This document shows positions 1 through 8,444 of a stretch of DNA of 18,399 bases, in pieces. The position numbers and the translations under genes are program-made. The first letter of the stretch is position 1; each line of letters opens with the position of its first letter. The stretch spans positions 11,545 to 29,943 of the forward strand of contig DITH01000189.1 in the NCBI GenBank assembly GCA_002422745.1. Reading direction: 5' to 3'. Source of the stretch: Alphaproteobacteria bacterium UBA6189 (GTDB lineage: Bacteria; Pseudomonadota; Alphaproteobacteria; Rickettsiales; UBA3002). The notes beneath the pieces were generated by a model, which saw only the letters and a list, made by a program, of their open reading frames with translations, made no database searches and was not told the origin of the DNA.

Positions 1-45
1 CTCATAACCTGAAGGTCGTCAGTTCAAATCTGGCCCCCGCAACCA
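1..45 (+). tRNA. Initiator tRNA-fMet(CAT), 3' part only
   Basis: The window opens at tRNA position 32. The anticodon loop CTCATAA lies at 1-7 with anticodon CAT at 3-5. The 3' half of the anticodon stem (8-12), variable loop (13-17), T stem (18-22 pairing with 30-34, one G-U), T loop TTCAAAT (23-29) and acceptor 3' strand (35-41) follow, and CCA is encoded at 43-45. The base at tRNA position 72 is A (41). This fits the unpaired C1:A72 that marks bacterial initiator tRNAs, although base 1 is outside the window. The 5' half, including the three G-C pairs of the anticodon stem, cannot be seen. The 3' end overlaps the antisense C-terminus of a recombinase remnant, so it has probably served as an integration site. 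Confidence 0.93.
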
Positions 46-469
46 TAAAACCGGAATCATAAGTAGATGATTTCATTAAAAACTCGGGTAGTTTGGCATG
101 TATTTCCGCCTCTAGGAAATCCCCCCGATTATGCATCAAAATCTTTCCTTCTATCAGTTGCTTAAGTAAGTCACGGGCAGCGTGCGCTTGAAGCACTAAA
201 GTTGACTCTAAATGCCGAATTGCAGCTTGGAAGCGCTCCTTGGCCTTTGGCATAATACGCTTCTTGGGAACAGGCGGTTGGGAGTTCAGTTGTTCGGTTA
301 GCTCAGCAATGCGTTTCTCGGCGGCTTGTAGCTCGCTTTGGATGGAATCAGTGTACCTTATTTGGCGAACGGCCAAAGTGACCATTTTGGTAAATTTCAA
401 GGCTGCGAGATAATACCGACTGCATCTCATAGTACGAGAGGTATCGGATTGAAAAAGCCTAACGCTCAA
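2..469 (-). pseudogene. C-terminal remnant of a large serine recombinase, ending inside tRNA-fMet
   Basis: The open frame encodes up to 155 residues. From about residue 43 it has a charged, probably coiled-coil stretch, then a proline-containing linker, then the pattern ARDLLKQLIEGKIL followed by LEAEIHAKLPEFL. This resembles the far C-terminal tail of large serine recombinases. The catalytic resolvase domain with its serine, the recombinase domain and the zinc ribbon are all absent, so this is a fragment. The last residues, GARFELTTFRL, are read from the antisense of the tRNA, and the stop codon (2-4) lies in the anticodon loop. The frame opens with a TTG overlapping the tpsA stop. ATG codons at 430 and 385 are also possible, and none has a convincing ribosome site. 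The region is more AT-rich than its neighbours. A short expressed protein cannot be excluded. The assignment rests on remembered family patterns, not a search. Confidence 0.7.
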
Positions 470-3400
470 AGCGCATAGTAGTCGGGAAGTGCGTCTTCTT
501 CCTCGGGGCCCATATCGTCGGGTTTGGTCACCGTAATCGGCGACGGGCCCGGCGTGGTCGGATTTACCGGGGAATGCTGCCCCCCCTGTGCGACCGGTGC
601 AGCAATGCGGTTTTCCACGCTGGTCGCCATAATCCCATGATTCGTCACGTGCACCGCGCCTGCCTGCGCGGCTGGAACGATCCGGTAGTTGGTGCTCTGC
701 ACCCCGCTTGTGTCCAGGGTAAGAGTGTAGCGACCCGGCGAAAGATACGTCGCATTTGACGGGCTGCTTACGCGCGGTTGACCGCTCAGACCGATACTGC
801 CCAGCGTGTCGCCTGCCAGCAGATCGCCGGTAAGGTAGCTGAACTGGTAGTTGGGCGTTTCACCCACGGCAATGCTGGCTTCGGCGCTGACCCGAAGCAA
901 CTTTTGCAAGATAGTGCCGATCGGCCCGCTCACCGAACTCGAAGCCAAGGTGTAATTCGCCGCCTTCGTGCCGGTCAAGGTGAGGCCCGAGACGCTAATT
1001 TGTTTGCCGGTGCCAGCCTGCTTCGTCGCATAGTTGCCGCTTGCATAGTTACCCAGCGTCACGTCGTCGCTGCCAAAAATATTGCCCAGCGTGTAGTGGC
1101 TCAGTCCCAGGGTCGCACTCGTCGTGCCGTCATAGACTTTACTTGCCGTGCCGGTGAGGGCAGCAGTCAAGATGCGCGGTGTCACCTGCAACCCTGCCGT
1201 GTTATCCGCGTAGCTGAACTGGTAGCCAAGCGCCGAGCTGAGCATGCCGGTGCTGTGATCGATTCGGTAATGGCCGACATCGCCGCCCAGCGTATAATTG
1301 GTGCTGCCATTCAGGTCGCCGCCCACCGTGTCGAGCGCGGCATCGCCATCGAGGTAGCCGCTAAGGACAAAGCCGTAGCTAAGCAACGAGGGGGTATCGC
1401 CGTAGGTCATGGTAATGGCGACCGGCGTGGCGGTAAGGGTAGGCGAAGCGCTGTACAGTAACCCGTTACCGCTTGCCGGGAAGCTTGGGCAACTGCCCCC
1501 GTAACTACAACTGAAACGCCGGAAATCGGTGCTGAGCCCGCCCAGCGTATCGGTCGCCGGATTCTGTGAATAAAGCAGCCAACGTCCGCCATTGGTGGTG
1601 AGACTGTTGTTTGCCGCGCTGGCGAAACGGTTGCTGCGCAGCGTAACATCACCACCATTGGCGGCATCGATAATGTTCGCACCCTGTAACGAAATCCCAT
1701 AGCTGCTGGCACTTGTGCCCCCGGTGCCGAACAGGTTGAAATGCGCATTGCTGGTGGCGGTGAGGGTGGCGCCGCTGCTAAACAGGATGCCATGATTTTC
1801 CTGGTCGCCCGCAGCAAAGCCGGTGCCGGTGAAGGTGACATCGCCCCGACCGTTACGAATGGTCGCGCCGGTATCGACGAAGATTCCGTGATTGGCATTG
1901 CTGCCAGCAATCGCGCCACGACCCGTACCATGCAGGGTGATGGTGCCGTTGTTGTTCGTGGTCAGCGCACTGTCGGTGCCACCGATATAAATCCCCTGGT
2001 TATTGCCGCCGCGCGCTTCGCCGCCAATGCCGGTAATGTCAATATTGCCACCCGTGGTGCGTACCGAGCCGCTGATATAAACACCCTGGTTCTGACCTTC
2101 CGTGCTGGGGCCATTACTCCCGCCGCCGGTGCCGTGCAGGGTAATGTTTCCGCCACCCGTCGAGAGTGCGCCATCGACAGATTCAATGCGTATGCCGTTG
2201 GAGTAGCCACCCGTACCCGTAAGGCTGCCGCCCCGCGCGGTAATGTTAACCGCGCCGGTATCGAGCGCACGCAAGCGGCTTGCGCTACCGGTAATATAGA
2301 CCCCATGGTTTGTGCGGCCACTACCGCTGCCACCACCTTGGGTGTTTTGTACGGTAATGGAGCCGCTATCGGTAAGTACCTGACCACCATTGATCACTAA
2401 CAAACCGTGGTTGAAATTGCTGCCGTCGCCACCGGCACCGCCCTGGCCTTCCAGCACCACAGCGCCAAGGCCGTAATTGCGCACCGTGCCACCATCGATG
2501 CGAATGCCGACATTGCTATTCGCCGCGACCGGGCCGCCCTGGCCGAGGATAGTAATCAACCCCCCGTTGCCGGTTACATTCGAACTGATAAAGGTACCCA
2601 CATTGGTACCACCGGTCTCGTAGCCGCCGCCCGTGCCGTCGAGAGAGATGGTACCCGTCCCAAGCGCCCGCACTTCACTGCCGCCGTACACGTAAATACC
2701 GTAATTGGAATTACCGGTACCGACCCGATTGCCACCGGTACCAATCAGCTCAATCGCACCGTCGGTGCTTTCCACCACCGTGCTCGCATCCAACATCACG
2801 ATACCGTAATTGTCGCCACCTGAGCCGACACCGCCTCCCGTACCGTCAAGGTGAAGCAGACCGCTCTCTGTACGCACGGTTGAACTGCCGATATAAATCC
2901 CGTCATTGGTGCTGCTATCCAGCAATCCACCCCCGGTGCCAAGGAAACTGATGCCACCCGCGCCCGTATTGGTGATCGTGGCGCCACTCAGGACAATGCC
3001 GCGCTGTGCGTTACCACCCGAAGCTGCGGCACCTGTGCCGATCAACGAAATCGCGCCGCCATTGGCGCTAATCCCGCCATTTACCAAAATACCGTGGTTG
3101 TTTGAGCCACTGGTCGTATTGCCGCCATCGCCACGGATAATGATATTGCCGCTACCTTGCGCCTGCACAAACCCATCCGTGCGAATACGTACCCCGGGCG
3201 AGCTGCCACTGCCACCACCACCCGTTGCGGTGATGTCAATATTGCCGGTGCCAGTCGTGCGCAGATAGGCTTGCTCGCCGCTGGTGCCATACAGGTAAAG
3301 TCCGATATTGTTATTCCCTGCTTCACCCGCGCGTCCGCCCCCTTGGGCACGCTCAATTTTTAGTAAACCATGCTCGGTAACTGCCTTGCCGTTGCTCAGA

Positions 3401-6369
3401 TAGATGCCGTAATGGTTGCCGCCGCCACTGGCAGCGCCGCCGCCCACGCCGTCCAGCGTGATGGTGCCGTTGCCATTGGTCTGCACGAACCCGTTATTGG
3501 CGATGTATATCCCGACATTGGTATCGCCGCCTTCGCCTCCCTGGCCGATCAGAAGGATGGGATTGCCATTTCCATCCACCGAGGAATTCGCGCCAATATT
3601 AATCCCGTAATTGGAGCCTTGCTGCGTGCTGCCGCCGGTGCCGCGCAGGGTTATCTGGCCCGTGCCCCGGGTTTCCACACCTTTATTGCTACGGATATAG
3701 ACCCCGTAACTTTGCGAGCTATCGCTGTTATGGTTACTGCCCGAGCCCGTAATGTCGATATTGCCGGTGCCCGTTGTGTAAACGCTACTATTGTCACCGG
3801 TAATGTAGTGGTCGTTTCCTGCACCGCCGCCCTGCGTCTGCTCCACAATAATATTGCCGTGTTCCGTATGCACCGTCGCCCCGCTGGCTAGGCTAATGCC
3901 ATTATTGCTGCTATCCGAGTTCGTGCCGCCGGTGCCGCGCAAGGTGATGGTGCCGTTTCCTCCGGTCGCGATTTCGGCATTGGTAAAGTAAATGCCGTTA
4001 TGACCCGTGCCGGTCGACTGTCCGCCGATGCCGGTCATCAGGATATGGCCAGTATTGGCTAGCACCGCCGCGCCGGAGGCACCGATGACACCGTAACTGT
4101 TATTACCGCTGGCACCACTGCCGGTGCCGTGCAGCGTAATATTGCCGCTTCCCTGTGCCTGCACGCGGGCACCCAGATCAACCCGCACACCCTGCATGCC
4201 GTTGCCGCTGCCTGCAGCATTCCCGGCTACCCCGGTAATGCTGATATTACCGGTACCGGTGGTGGCGACACGTGTCGGGTCGCTGGTGTCGGGATGAATG
4301 CTGGTGATGTAAACCCCGTAATTATTCTGGCCGGTGCCCGAGCCGCCACCAATCCCATCAAGGCGCAGGGTGGCATGCTCGGCGCGCACCTGAGATCCAT
4401 TGCGTATGGCGATGCCGTAGGATGCCGAACTGTTACCGCCGCCCGTCCCTCGGCCAAAAATATCGAGCGTGCCATTGCCGGTGGTTGCGATGGTCGCGCC
4501 CGTGATAAGCACGCCGTGGGAATTATTCGCCGTACCGTCGCGCCCTAAGCCGTTGATGAGGATATTGCCGCCGCGCGCCAGAATATCGGCCGTGATATTC
4601 ACCCCGGCATTCTGCGCGGTGGTGCCTTTGGCATAGCCGCTACCTGCGGAGATGGGATCGGGGCCGCCGCCGATGGTGATGTTGCCGCCGTTGGAGTCCA
4701 GCTTTCCGGCTACCAGCACATGGCCGCCCGTCACGCCAGTATTATTAGTATTAAGCATCAGGTGCAGTTTGTTATGGCTCGAAATAATATCGCTGTTGAG
4801 GTTGATCCCACGGTAGGAGGAAAGGGTAAGGGTGGCGTCGCCCCCTTGGGTTTTTTCAATCGCGCTATCGGCAGCCCAGGTAATATCGCCGGCCTGCGTG
4901 CCACCCGCGCCGGTGGTGATAGTGACGTTCGTGCCGTTATTGAGGTTATCGAGAATGCTCGCCGTAGTGATGATGCCGCTTTGTCCGGTCAGCGTGAAAT
5001 TCGGATCGCCAGTCACGTTGCTTGCCGGCCCGGTGGCCTGAATCGTTACCGAGAACGGGTCAAGCAGGTAGGTGCCCGCCTTGCCCGACAGCGCGCTTGC
5101 ATTTACCAGCCCCCACGCATCGAGATAGGCTTTGCCCGAGGTTTCGACAAATCCGCCATCGCCGCCGAACATACCACCTTTTACCTCGATATTGCCGCCG
5201 AACTGCGTGCCTTCATCCGCCCACACGATCACTTTGCCGCCATCGCCCTGCTCGGTGGCATTGGCGGTGATAAGGCTGCCGTCCTGCACGATGGTGGTGC
5301 GTGCCGCCGCGGTGTCGCCCCCGCCGAGATAATCGCCACCCACCAATACTGTGCCGCCACCGTTTGCGCCGTCCGCCCGGATACGCCCGCGTGACAGAAT
5401 CGCCACCTGGTCGCCGGTAATTTCTACCTGGCCGCCTTGGCCGCCGGGGTTGTCGGCGCTGACATCGAGTGTGGCGCTCACCAGTACCGTGCTGTTACCC
5501 GTGCGTTGGTTTTTCGTGCTGACCACATTGCCCGCGACGGCGTTGCTGCCTTCAGCGGCAATGATGATACGGCCACCCTGCTGGCTGATCGCTTGGGCAT
5601 CGAGTTCGCCATCCACCTCGATCAGGCTATTGACCAACTGTCGGCCCGCTGCCGCCGTAAGAGCGATCGTACCGCCCTCGGCACGGATAGTACCGGTATT
5701 TTTTACCAGCTGTTCGCTCACGGCATCGCTGAGTTTTACTTCCATCAGCCCATCGCCATAGAGATCGACCGTCGCCATATCGCCGGAGGCTAACTGCACA
5801 CGGCCGAGCCTGGCTTCGATCACGCCGCGATTCACCACGTTCGGCGCGACTAACCCGACCAACCCGGCATCGCGCGCGGTGATGGTGCCTTCATTGACGA
5901 TGGATGCATCGGGTTTGCCGGGAATATTGAAATTGGTTTTCCCGGCCATGAAATCATCGTTGCTGATATCGGCCGTGGTGGCGACCAGCCCGTTTACATC
6001 CACCATCGCGCCGCCATCGAAGACGATGCCGTTCGGGTTGATCAGCACCAGCTTGCCATTGGCCGATAATTTTCCGGCGATGTGCGAAGGGTTGGTATCG
6101 CGGATGCGGTTGAGCGCAACGGCATTGGCCGAGGGCTGTATGAAGCGGGTATGCTCCCCTGGTGCGATATCGAACGTACGCCAGTCGATGGCGACACGGT
6201 TGCTGTGCTGCGTGATGTTGAGGTCGTTGCCACTGGAGGCAATGTCGGCGCTACCCGCGACGACCTCGCCCCCCATCGGATTGGCAAACGCCGCCGTACT
6301 GCTGAGCAACATATTCGTCAGCAGGCTAAGGCGCGAAAAACGCTTCCAATGGTTGGTAGACTTCCCCAT
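466..6369 (-). CDS. TpsA-family two-partner secretion exoprotein (filamentous haemagglutinin-like, with MBG/YDG domains)
   Basis: This 1967-residue protein is probably exported by Sec and moved across the outer membrane by the TpsB encoded just upstream. Residues 1-29 look like a signal peptide with cleavage after AFA. Residues 30 to about 280 form the TPS/haemagglutination-activity domain, with the hallmark NPNGI at 111-115. About 29 Gly/Asn-rich repeats of ~33 residues (590-1567) predict a right-handed beta-helix. A short Cys-containing segment (C1621, C1627) leads to MBG-like and YDG-like modules (about 1645-1900, with VYDG ending at 1748). The tail is Pro-rich and acidic. I see no LPXTG, autotransporter barrel or toxin-like C-terminus, so an adhesin or matrix protein is likelier than a contact-dependent toxin, but this is inference. 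The start is placed by the signal peptide; its ribosome site is poor (GGGAG only one base from ATG). It lies 58 bases after tpsB. Confidence 0.93.
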   Translation of the reverse strand: MGKSTNHWKRFSRLSLLTNMLLSSTAAFANPMGGEVVAGSADIASSGNDLNITQHSNRVAIDWRTFDIAPGEHTRFIQPSANAVALNRIRDTNPSHIAGKLSANGKLVLINPNGIVFDGGAMVDVNGLVATTADISNDDFMAGKTNFNIPGKPDASIVNEGTITARDAGLVGLVAPNVVNRGVIEARLGRVQLASGDMATVDLYGDGLMEVKLSDAVSEQLVKNTGTIRAEGGTIALTAAAGRQLVNSLIEVDGELDAQAISQQGGRIIIAAEGSNAVAGNVVSTKNQRTGNSTVLVSATLDVSADNPGGQGGQVEITGDQVAILSRGRIRADGANGGGTVLVGGDYLGGGDTAAARTTIVQDGSLITANATEQGDGGKVIVWADEGTQFGGNIEVKGGMFGGDGGFVETSGKAYLDAWGLVNASALSGKAGTYLLDPFSVTIQATGPASNVTGDPNFTLTGQSGIITTASILDNLNNGTNVTITTGAGGTQAGDITWAADSAIEKTQGGDATLTLSSYRGINLNSDIISSHNKLHLMLNTNNTGVTGGHVLVAGKLDSNGGNITIGGGPDPISAGSGYAKGTTAQNAGVNITADILARGGNILINGLGRDGTANNSHGVLITGATIATTGNGTLDIFGRGTGGGNSSASYGIAIRNGSQVRAEHATLRLDGIGGGSGTGQNNYGVYITSIHPDTSDPTRVATTGTGNISITGVAGNAAGSGNGMQGVRVDLGARVQAQGSGNITLHGTGSGASGNNSYGVIGASGAAVLANTGHILMTGIGGQSTGTGHNGIYFTNAEIATGGNGTITLRGTGGTNSDSSNNGISLASGATVHTEHGNIIVEQTQGGGAGNDHYITGDNSSVYTTGTGNIDITGSGSNHNSDSSQSYGVYIRSNKGVETRGTGQITLRGTGGSTQQGSNYGINIGANSSVDGNGNPILLIGQGGEGGDTNVGIYIANNGFVQTNGNGTITLDGVGGGAASGGGNHYGIYLSNGKAVTEHGLLKIERAQGGGRAGEAGNNNIGLYLYGTSGEQAYLRTTGTGNIDITATGGGGSGSSPGVRIRTDGFVQAQGSGNIIIRGDGGNTTSGSNNHGILVNGGISANGGAISLIGTGAAASGGNAQRGIVLSGATITNTGAGGISFLGTGGGLLDSSTNDGIYIGSSTVRTESGLLHLDGTGGGVGSGGDNYGIVMLDASTVVESTDGAIELIGTGGNRVGTGNSNYGIYVYGGSEVRALGTGTISLDGTGGGYETGGTNVGTFISSNVTGNGGLITILGQGGPVAANSNVGIRIDGGTVRNYGLGAVVLEGQGGAGGDGSNFNHGLLVINGGQVLTDSGSITVQNTQGGGSGSGRTNHGVYITGSASRLRALDTGAVNITARGGSLTGTGGYSNGIRIESVDGALSTGGGNITLHGTGGGSNGPSTEGQNQGVYISGSVRTTGGNIDITGIGGEARGGNNQGIYIGGTDSALTTNNNGTITLHGTGRGAIAGSNANHGIFVDTGATIRNGRGDVTFTGTGFAAGDQENHGILFSSGATLTATSNAHFNLFGTGGTSASSYGISLQGANIIDAANGGDVTLRSNRFASAANNSLTTNGGRWLLYSQNPATDTLGGLSTDFRRFSCSYGGSCPSFPASGNGLLYSASPTLTATPVAITMTYGDTPSLLSYGFVLSGYLDGDAALDTVGGDLNGSTNYTLGGDVGHYRIDHSTGMLSSALGYQFSYADNTAGLQVTPRILTAALTGTASKVYDGTTSATLGLSHYTLGNIFGSDDVTLGNYASGNYATKQAGTGKQISVSGLTLTGTKAANYTLASSSVSGPIGTILQKLLRVSAEASIAVGETPNYQFSYLTGDLLAGDTLGSIGLSGQPRVSSPSNATYLSPGRYTLTLDTSGVQSTNYRIVPAAQAGAVHVTNHGIMATSVENRIAAPVAQGGQHSPVNPTTPGPSPITVTKPDDMGPEEEDALPDYYAL
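1670..4600 (-). repeat. About 29 tandem degenerate ~100-bp (33-residue) beta-helix repeats in five-repeat superunits
   Basis: In translation the unit reads roughly [x-T-x-G-x-G-N-I-T-L-x-G-T-G-G-G]-[variable Ser/Gly/Asn]-[N-x-G-I-Y-I]-[x-G-A-x-V]. I count about 29 units. One unit type, beginning TEHG, TESG or similar, recurs every fifth unit. The codons for its acidic residue lie near 4378, 3862, 3373, 2866 and 2368, a spacing of 489-516 bases. The next unit type (TTGTGNIDIT-like) and the one after it (QAQGSGNITL-like) keep the same rhythm. The repeats are too diverged at DNA level to be a recent array, and all stay in frame. Confidence 0.85.
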
Positions 6370-6427
6370 GCTCCCAATCTAACGGAATAACCTTAAAAAA
6401 TCCCTAAAGGAGCCTGAAGCAAAAATG

Positions 6428-8092
6428 CTAAAAATTGTAGGAAATTTCGAATATTAGCCGGGGATTATCGCCATTTTGTCCGTAGATGGGTGCAGCGACG
6501 TTACGGGTCAGTGGCTGAGCGATGGCGATTTTGCCGCCTAAGCCATTCGAATGCCGGATGTAACTACCGATCCCAACCGAGGAAAGCGAGTCGTCGCTGC
6601 CGTTGCCATCGTCGTTCCATACTTTACCAATATCGTAAAAAACATAAGGCCGAACGGTCACTTCCCCCATCGGCGCAATGCCGAGATAGCCTAATTCCAC
6701 GCTGCCGCCCAACCCGTGATCGCCGGTAATCTCCGAGGCATCGTATCCACGCCCGGCATAGGGTCCGCCAAAACCGAACTCTTCGGCCGAGTATAGCGGA
6801 TCGGAAGCCAGCTGCCCCATTACCTGACCGGTGAGCAGAAATTCCTCGCTCACCACCTGCTGGCGAAGCGCAGAAAATTCAAGTTTGGTAAATTCCGGGT
6901 CGGCCTCGGCACGCGATAGCAACAGCTCGCCGGACTCGCTGGCACCGAGAAAGCCAAGCCCCTGGCTTACCGTCAGCGAGAAAGCATGCGCCGCGCCATC
7001 CTCCTCGACATTGTCGTAGCGTAAGCCGCCCCGCACGGCACGGATATGATCGCGGGTGATGGGAATGCCAAAACTATCCACCGACACATTCTTGCCATCG
7101 AGTCCGCCGAACAATTGCAAATTCTCCTGGCGCTGGCGAATGGCCTGATAGCGCAACCCAACCCCCACCGCGTAAGAGCGGCCTTCAATCTCGTTATCGG
7201 TCAGGTCGTAGCCGGGAGCGGCATTCGCCACGCTGCCGGTTACATAAGCGGCGAGGCTCGGGGTAAAATTAAAGGCATGGTCGATATCGAAATATTGCAA
7301 CTCGCGCGTCGGAACGCTGGTTAATGCGGTAATCTCGGTGCGTTGATTGGCAAGAAGGCTGCCGCGAAACTCATACCCCATCTGGTGCGGGCCGAAATAG
7401 CGTGAGCCAAAATTATTGAGATAAATCCGATGCTCAGGCGCCGCATTTTCGGCGATAATGCGCAGCATGGCCGCTCCGGGCTTGCCTCCCGGCCATGGCT
7501 CGATCACCGTCCGGAAATTGCGCCCGGGAAGATCGTTCAGCAATAGCAATTGCTGTTCAAGATACTTCGTGCTGACCGGCTTTTGTTTTTGAATGCGCCG
7601 CGCCACGCGCTGTACCAGAGAGTGCTCGCCAATCTCGTTATCGAGCGCGACGTGGCCGATATATCCCTCTACCACCACCAGCTGAACCATGCCGCCGTCG
7701 ATTTGCTGGTTAGGCACAAACGCGCGGGAAAGAAAATAGCCGGCCTGTTGGTACTGCGCCGTGATCGCCGCCGCCATCAGCCACAGGCTTTCCAGCGATG
7801 TCTCCCGATGCATGTACGGCGACAGCAGCGGGTCGATATCGGCGCGCGAAAAGGCGGTCATGCCTTCGATGTCCACGCGGGTAATGGTCAATGCAACCTG
7901 ATCGGCCTGGGGCGGGATACGCATTTCAATTGCCGGGGTGGGCACGGCCACCTCGGCAGCCGGTGCCGGTGTCAGGAAGCTGGGTGTTTCACCAACCCGG
8001 CCAACATCCGCCGGGCCTGCCACCTGCGCATAGGCGATGCCGGGCAGCAAGGCTACCCCGCAAAGGAATAGGCGGTAGGTCGAGAACGCCAT
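6428..8092 (-). CDS. TpsB-family outer-membrane transporter (ShlB/FhaC/HecB type)
   Basis: This is the outer-membrane pore partner that would export the adjacent TpsA. From ATG at 8092 it has 554 residues, the usual size for the family. Residues 1-22 form a signal peptide ending AYA, followed by a Pro/Ala-rich linker (23-65). A ShlB-type POTRA domain (about 65-140) and a second POTRA-like region (to ~218) follow. The rest should be the 16-stranded barrel. GRGY at 447-450 matches the conserved loop-6 (V/I)RG(Y/F) motif of Omp85 proteins, and the C-terminal Phe in ISYNF is the usual BAM recognition end. The frame extends to a TTG at 8122, but the added residues disrupt the signal peptide, so I prefer the ATG. 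Neither start has a clear ribosome site. It lies 55 bases after the Hpt gene and 58 before tpsA, so co-transcription is likely. Confidence 0.93.
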   Translation of the reverse strand: MAFSTYRLFLCGVALLPGIAYAQVAGPADVGRVGETPSFLTPAPAAEVAVPTPAIEMRIPPQADQVALTITRVDIEGMTAFSRADIDPLLSPYMHRETSLESLWLMAAAITAQYQQAGYFLSRAFVPNQQIDGGMVQLVVVEGYIGHVALDNEIGEHSLVQRVARRIQKQKPVSTKYLEQQLLLLNDLPGRNFRTVIEPWPGGKPGAAMLRIIAENAAPEHRIYLNNFGSRYFGPHQMGYEFRGSLLANQRTEITALTSVPTRELQYFDIDHAFNFTPSLAAYVTGSVANAAPGYDLTDNEIEGRSYAVGVGLRYQAIRQRQENLQLFGGLDGKNVSVDSFGIPITRDHIRAVRGGLRYDNVEEDGAAHAFSLTVSQGLGFLGASESGELLLSRAEADPEFTKLEFSALRQQVVSEEFLLTGQVMGQLASDPLYSAEEFGFGGPYAGRGYDASEITGDHGLGGSVELGYLGIAPMGEVTVRPYVFYDIGKVWNDDGNGSDDSLSSVGIGSYIRHSNGLGGKIAIAQPLTRNVAAPIYGQNGDNPRLIFEISYNF

Positions 8093-8147
8093 GAAACCAA
8101 CAACGAAAGGGAATAAAAGCAAGCTTTAGTGCAGAAGTGTCATGGAA

Positions 8148-8444
8148 TCAACGATCGCGCGTCTGGGCCTCCCGGCATGCCTGAATCAGCCGTTCCATTG
8201 CATTGCGTATTAGGTCGGGATCGGCAGTGCTGCGTAGCAGATCTTCCATGATCTTTGCCTGCTGGCTAATGTCTGAGAAGCCAAAAATACTCCCATTGCC
8301 GGCTAGCTGGTGTGCCTCGGTATGCAGCGCGGTATGGTCATGGATATACAAGGCGGCTTCCATGCGACTGATTCGCTCATCGAGCCGCTGCAGATAACGT
8401 GCTTTAAGGGCTTCAAATTCGGCATTGAATTCCTTATGCGTCAT
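8148..8444 (-). CDS. Stand-alone histidine phosphotransfer (Hpt) protein
   Basis: This 98-residue cytoplasmic protein has the helical, charged composition of Hpt four-helix bundles. The motif HQLAGNGSIFGF at 45-56 matches the Hpt signature (H-x-L-x-G, then a small-residue turn and G), with H45 as the likely phosphoacceptor. It should pass phosphoryl groups to or from a receiver, most simply the one encoded immediately upstream. The start at 8444 is chosen because GGGAG sits 7 bases before it and homology begins there. The longer frame from 8495 would add an Arg/Cys-rich leader read out of frame from the upstream gene. The ATG lies inside the last codons of the receiver gene (11-base overlap), suggesting translational coupling. 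No output domain is present, so the final target is encoded elsewhere. Confidence 0.87.
   Translation of the reverse strand: MTHKEFNAEFEALKARYLQRLDERISRMEAALYIHDHTALHTEAHQLAGNGSIFGFSDISQQAKIMEDLLRSTADPDLIRNAMERLIQACREAQTRDR

Noticed and set aside
452..473. Terminator after tpsA: CGCT/AGCG hairpin around the stop codon, then TTTTT
   Set aside because: The stem is only four pairs and the T-run is separated by six bases, so it is too weak to call.
2906..3268. Plus-strand open frames inside tpsA (also at 778-1461, 1741-2400 and 4720-5394)
   Set aside because: Their composition (Ala/Arg- or Pro-rich) and lack of ribosome sites or recognisable domains fit antisense shadows of a GC-rich repeat gene.
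1670..4600. Regularly spaced ~100-bp repeats as a possible CRISPR or satellite array
   Set aside because: The units are degenerate at DNA level, lack identical repeats with unique spacers, and stay in frame in a single 1967-codon gene with signal peptide and TPS domain.
6370..6427. TCC/GGA mini-hairpin followed by six T (minus strand) between tpsB and tpsA as an attenuator
   Set aside because: A three-pair stem is not stable enough. The T-run alone is not evidence.
8129..8151. Promoter for tpsB (TTGATT, 17 bases, TAAAGC on the minus strand)
   Set aside because: The -10 match is poor and the short gap from the Hpt gene suits read-through equally well.
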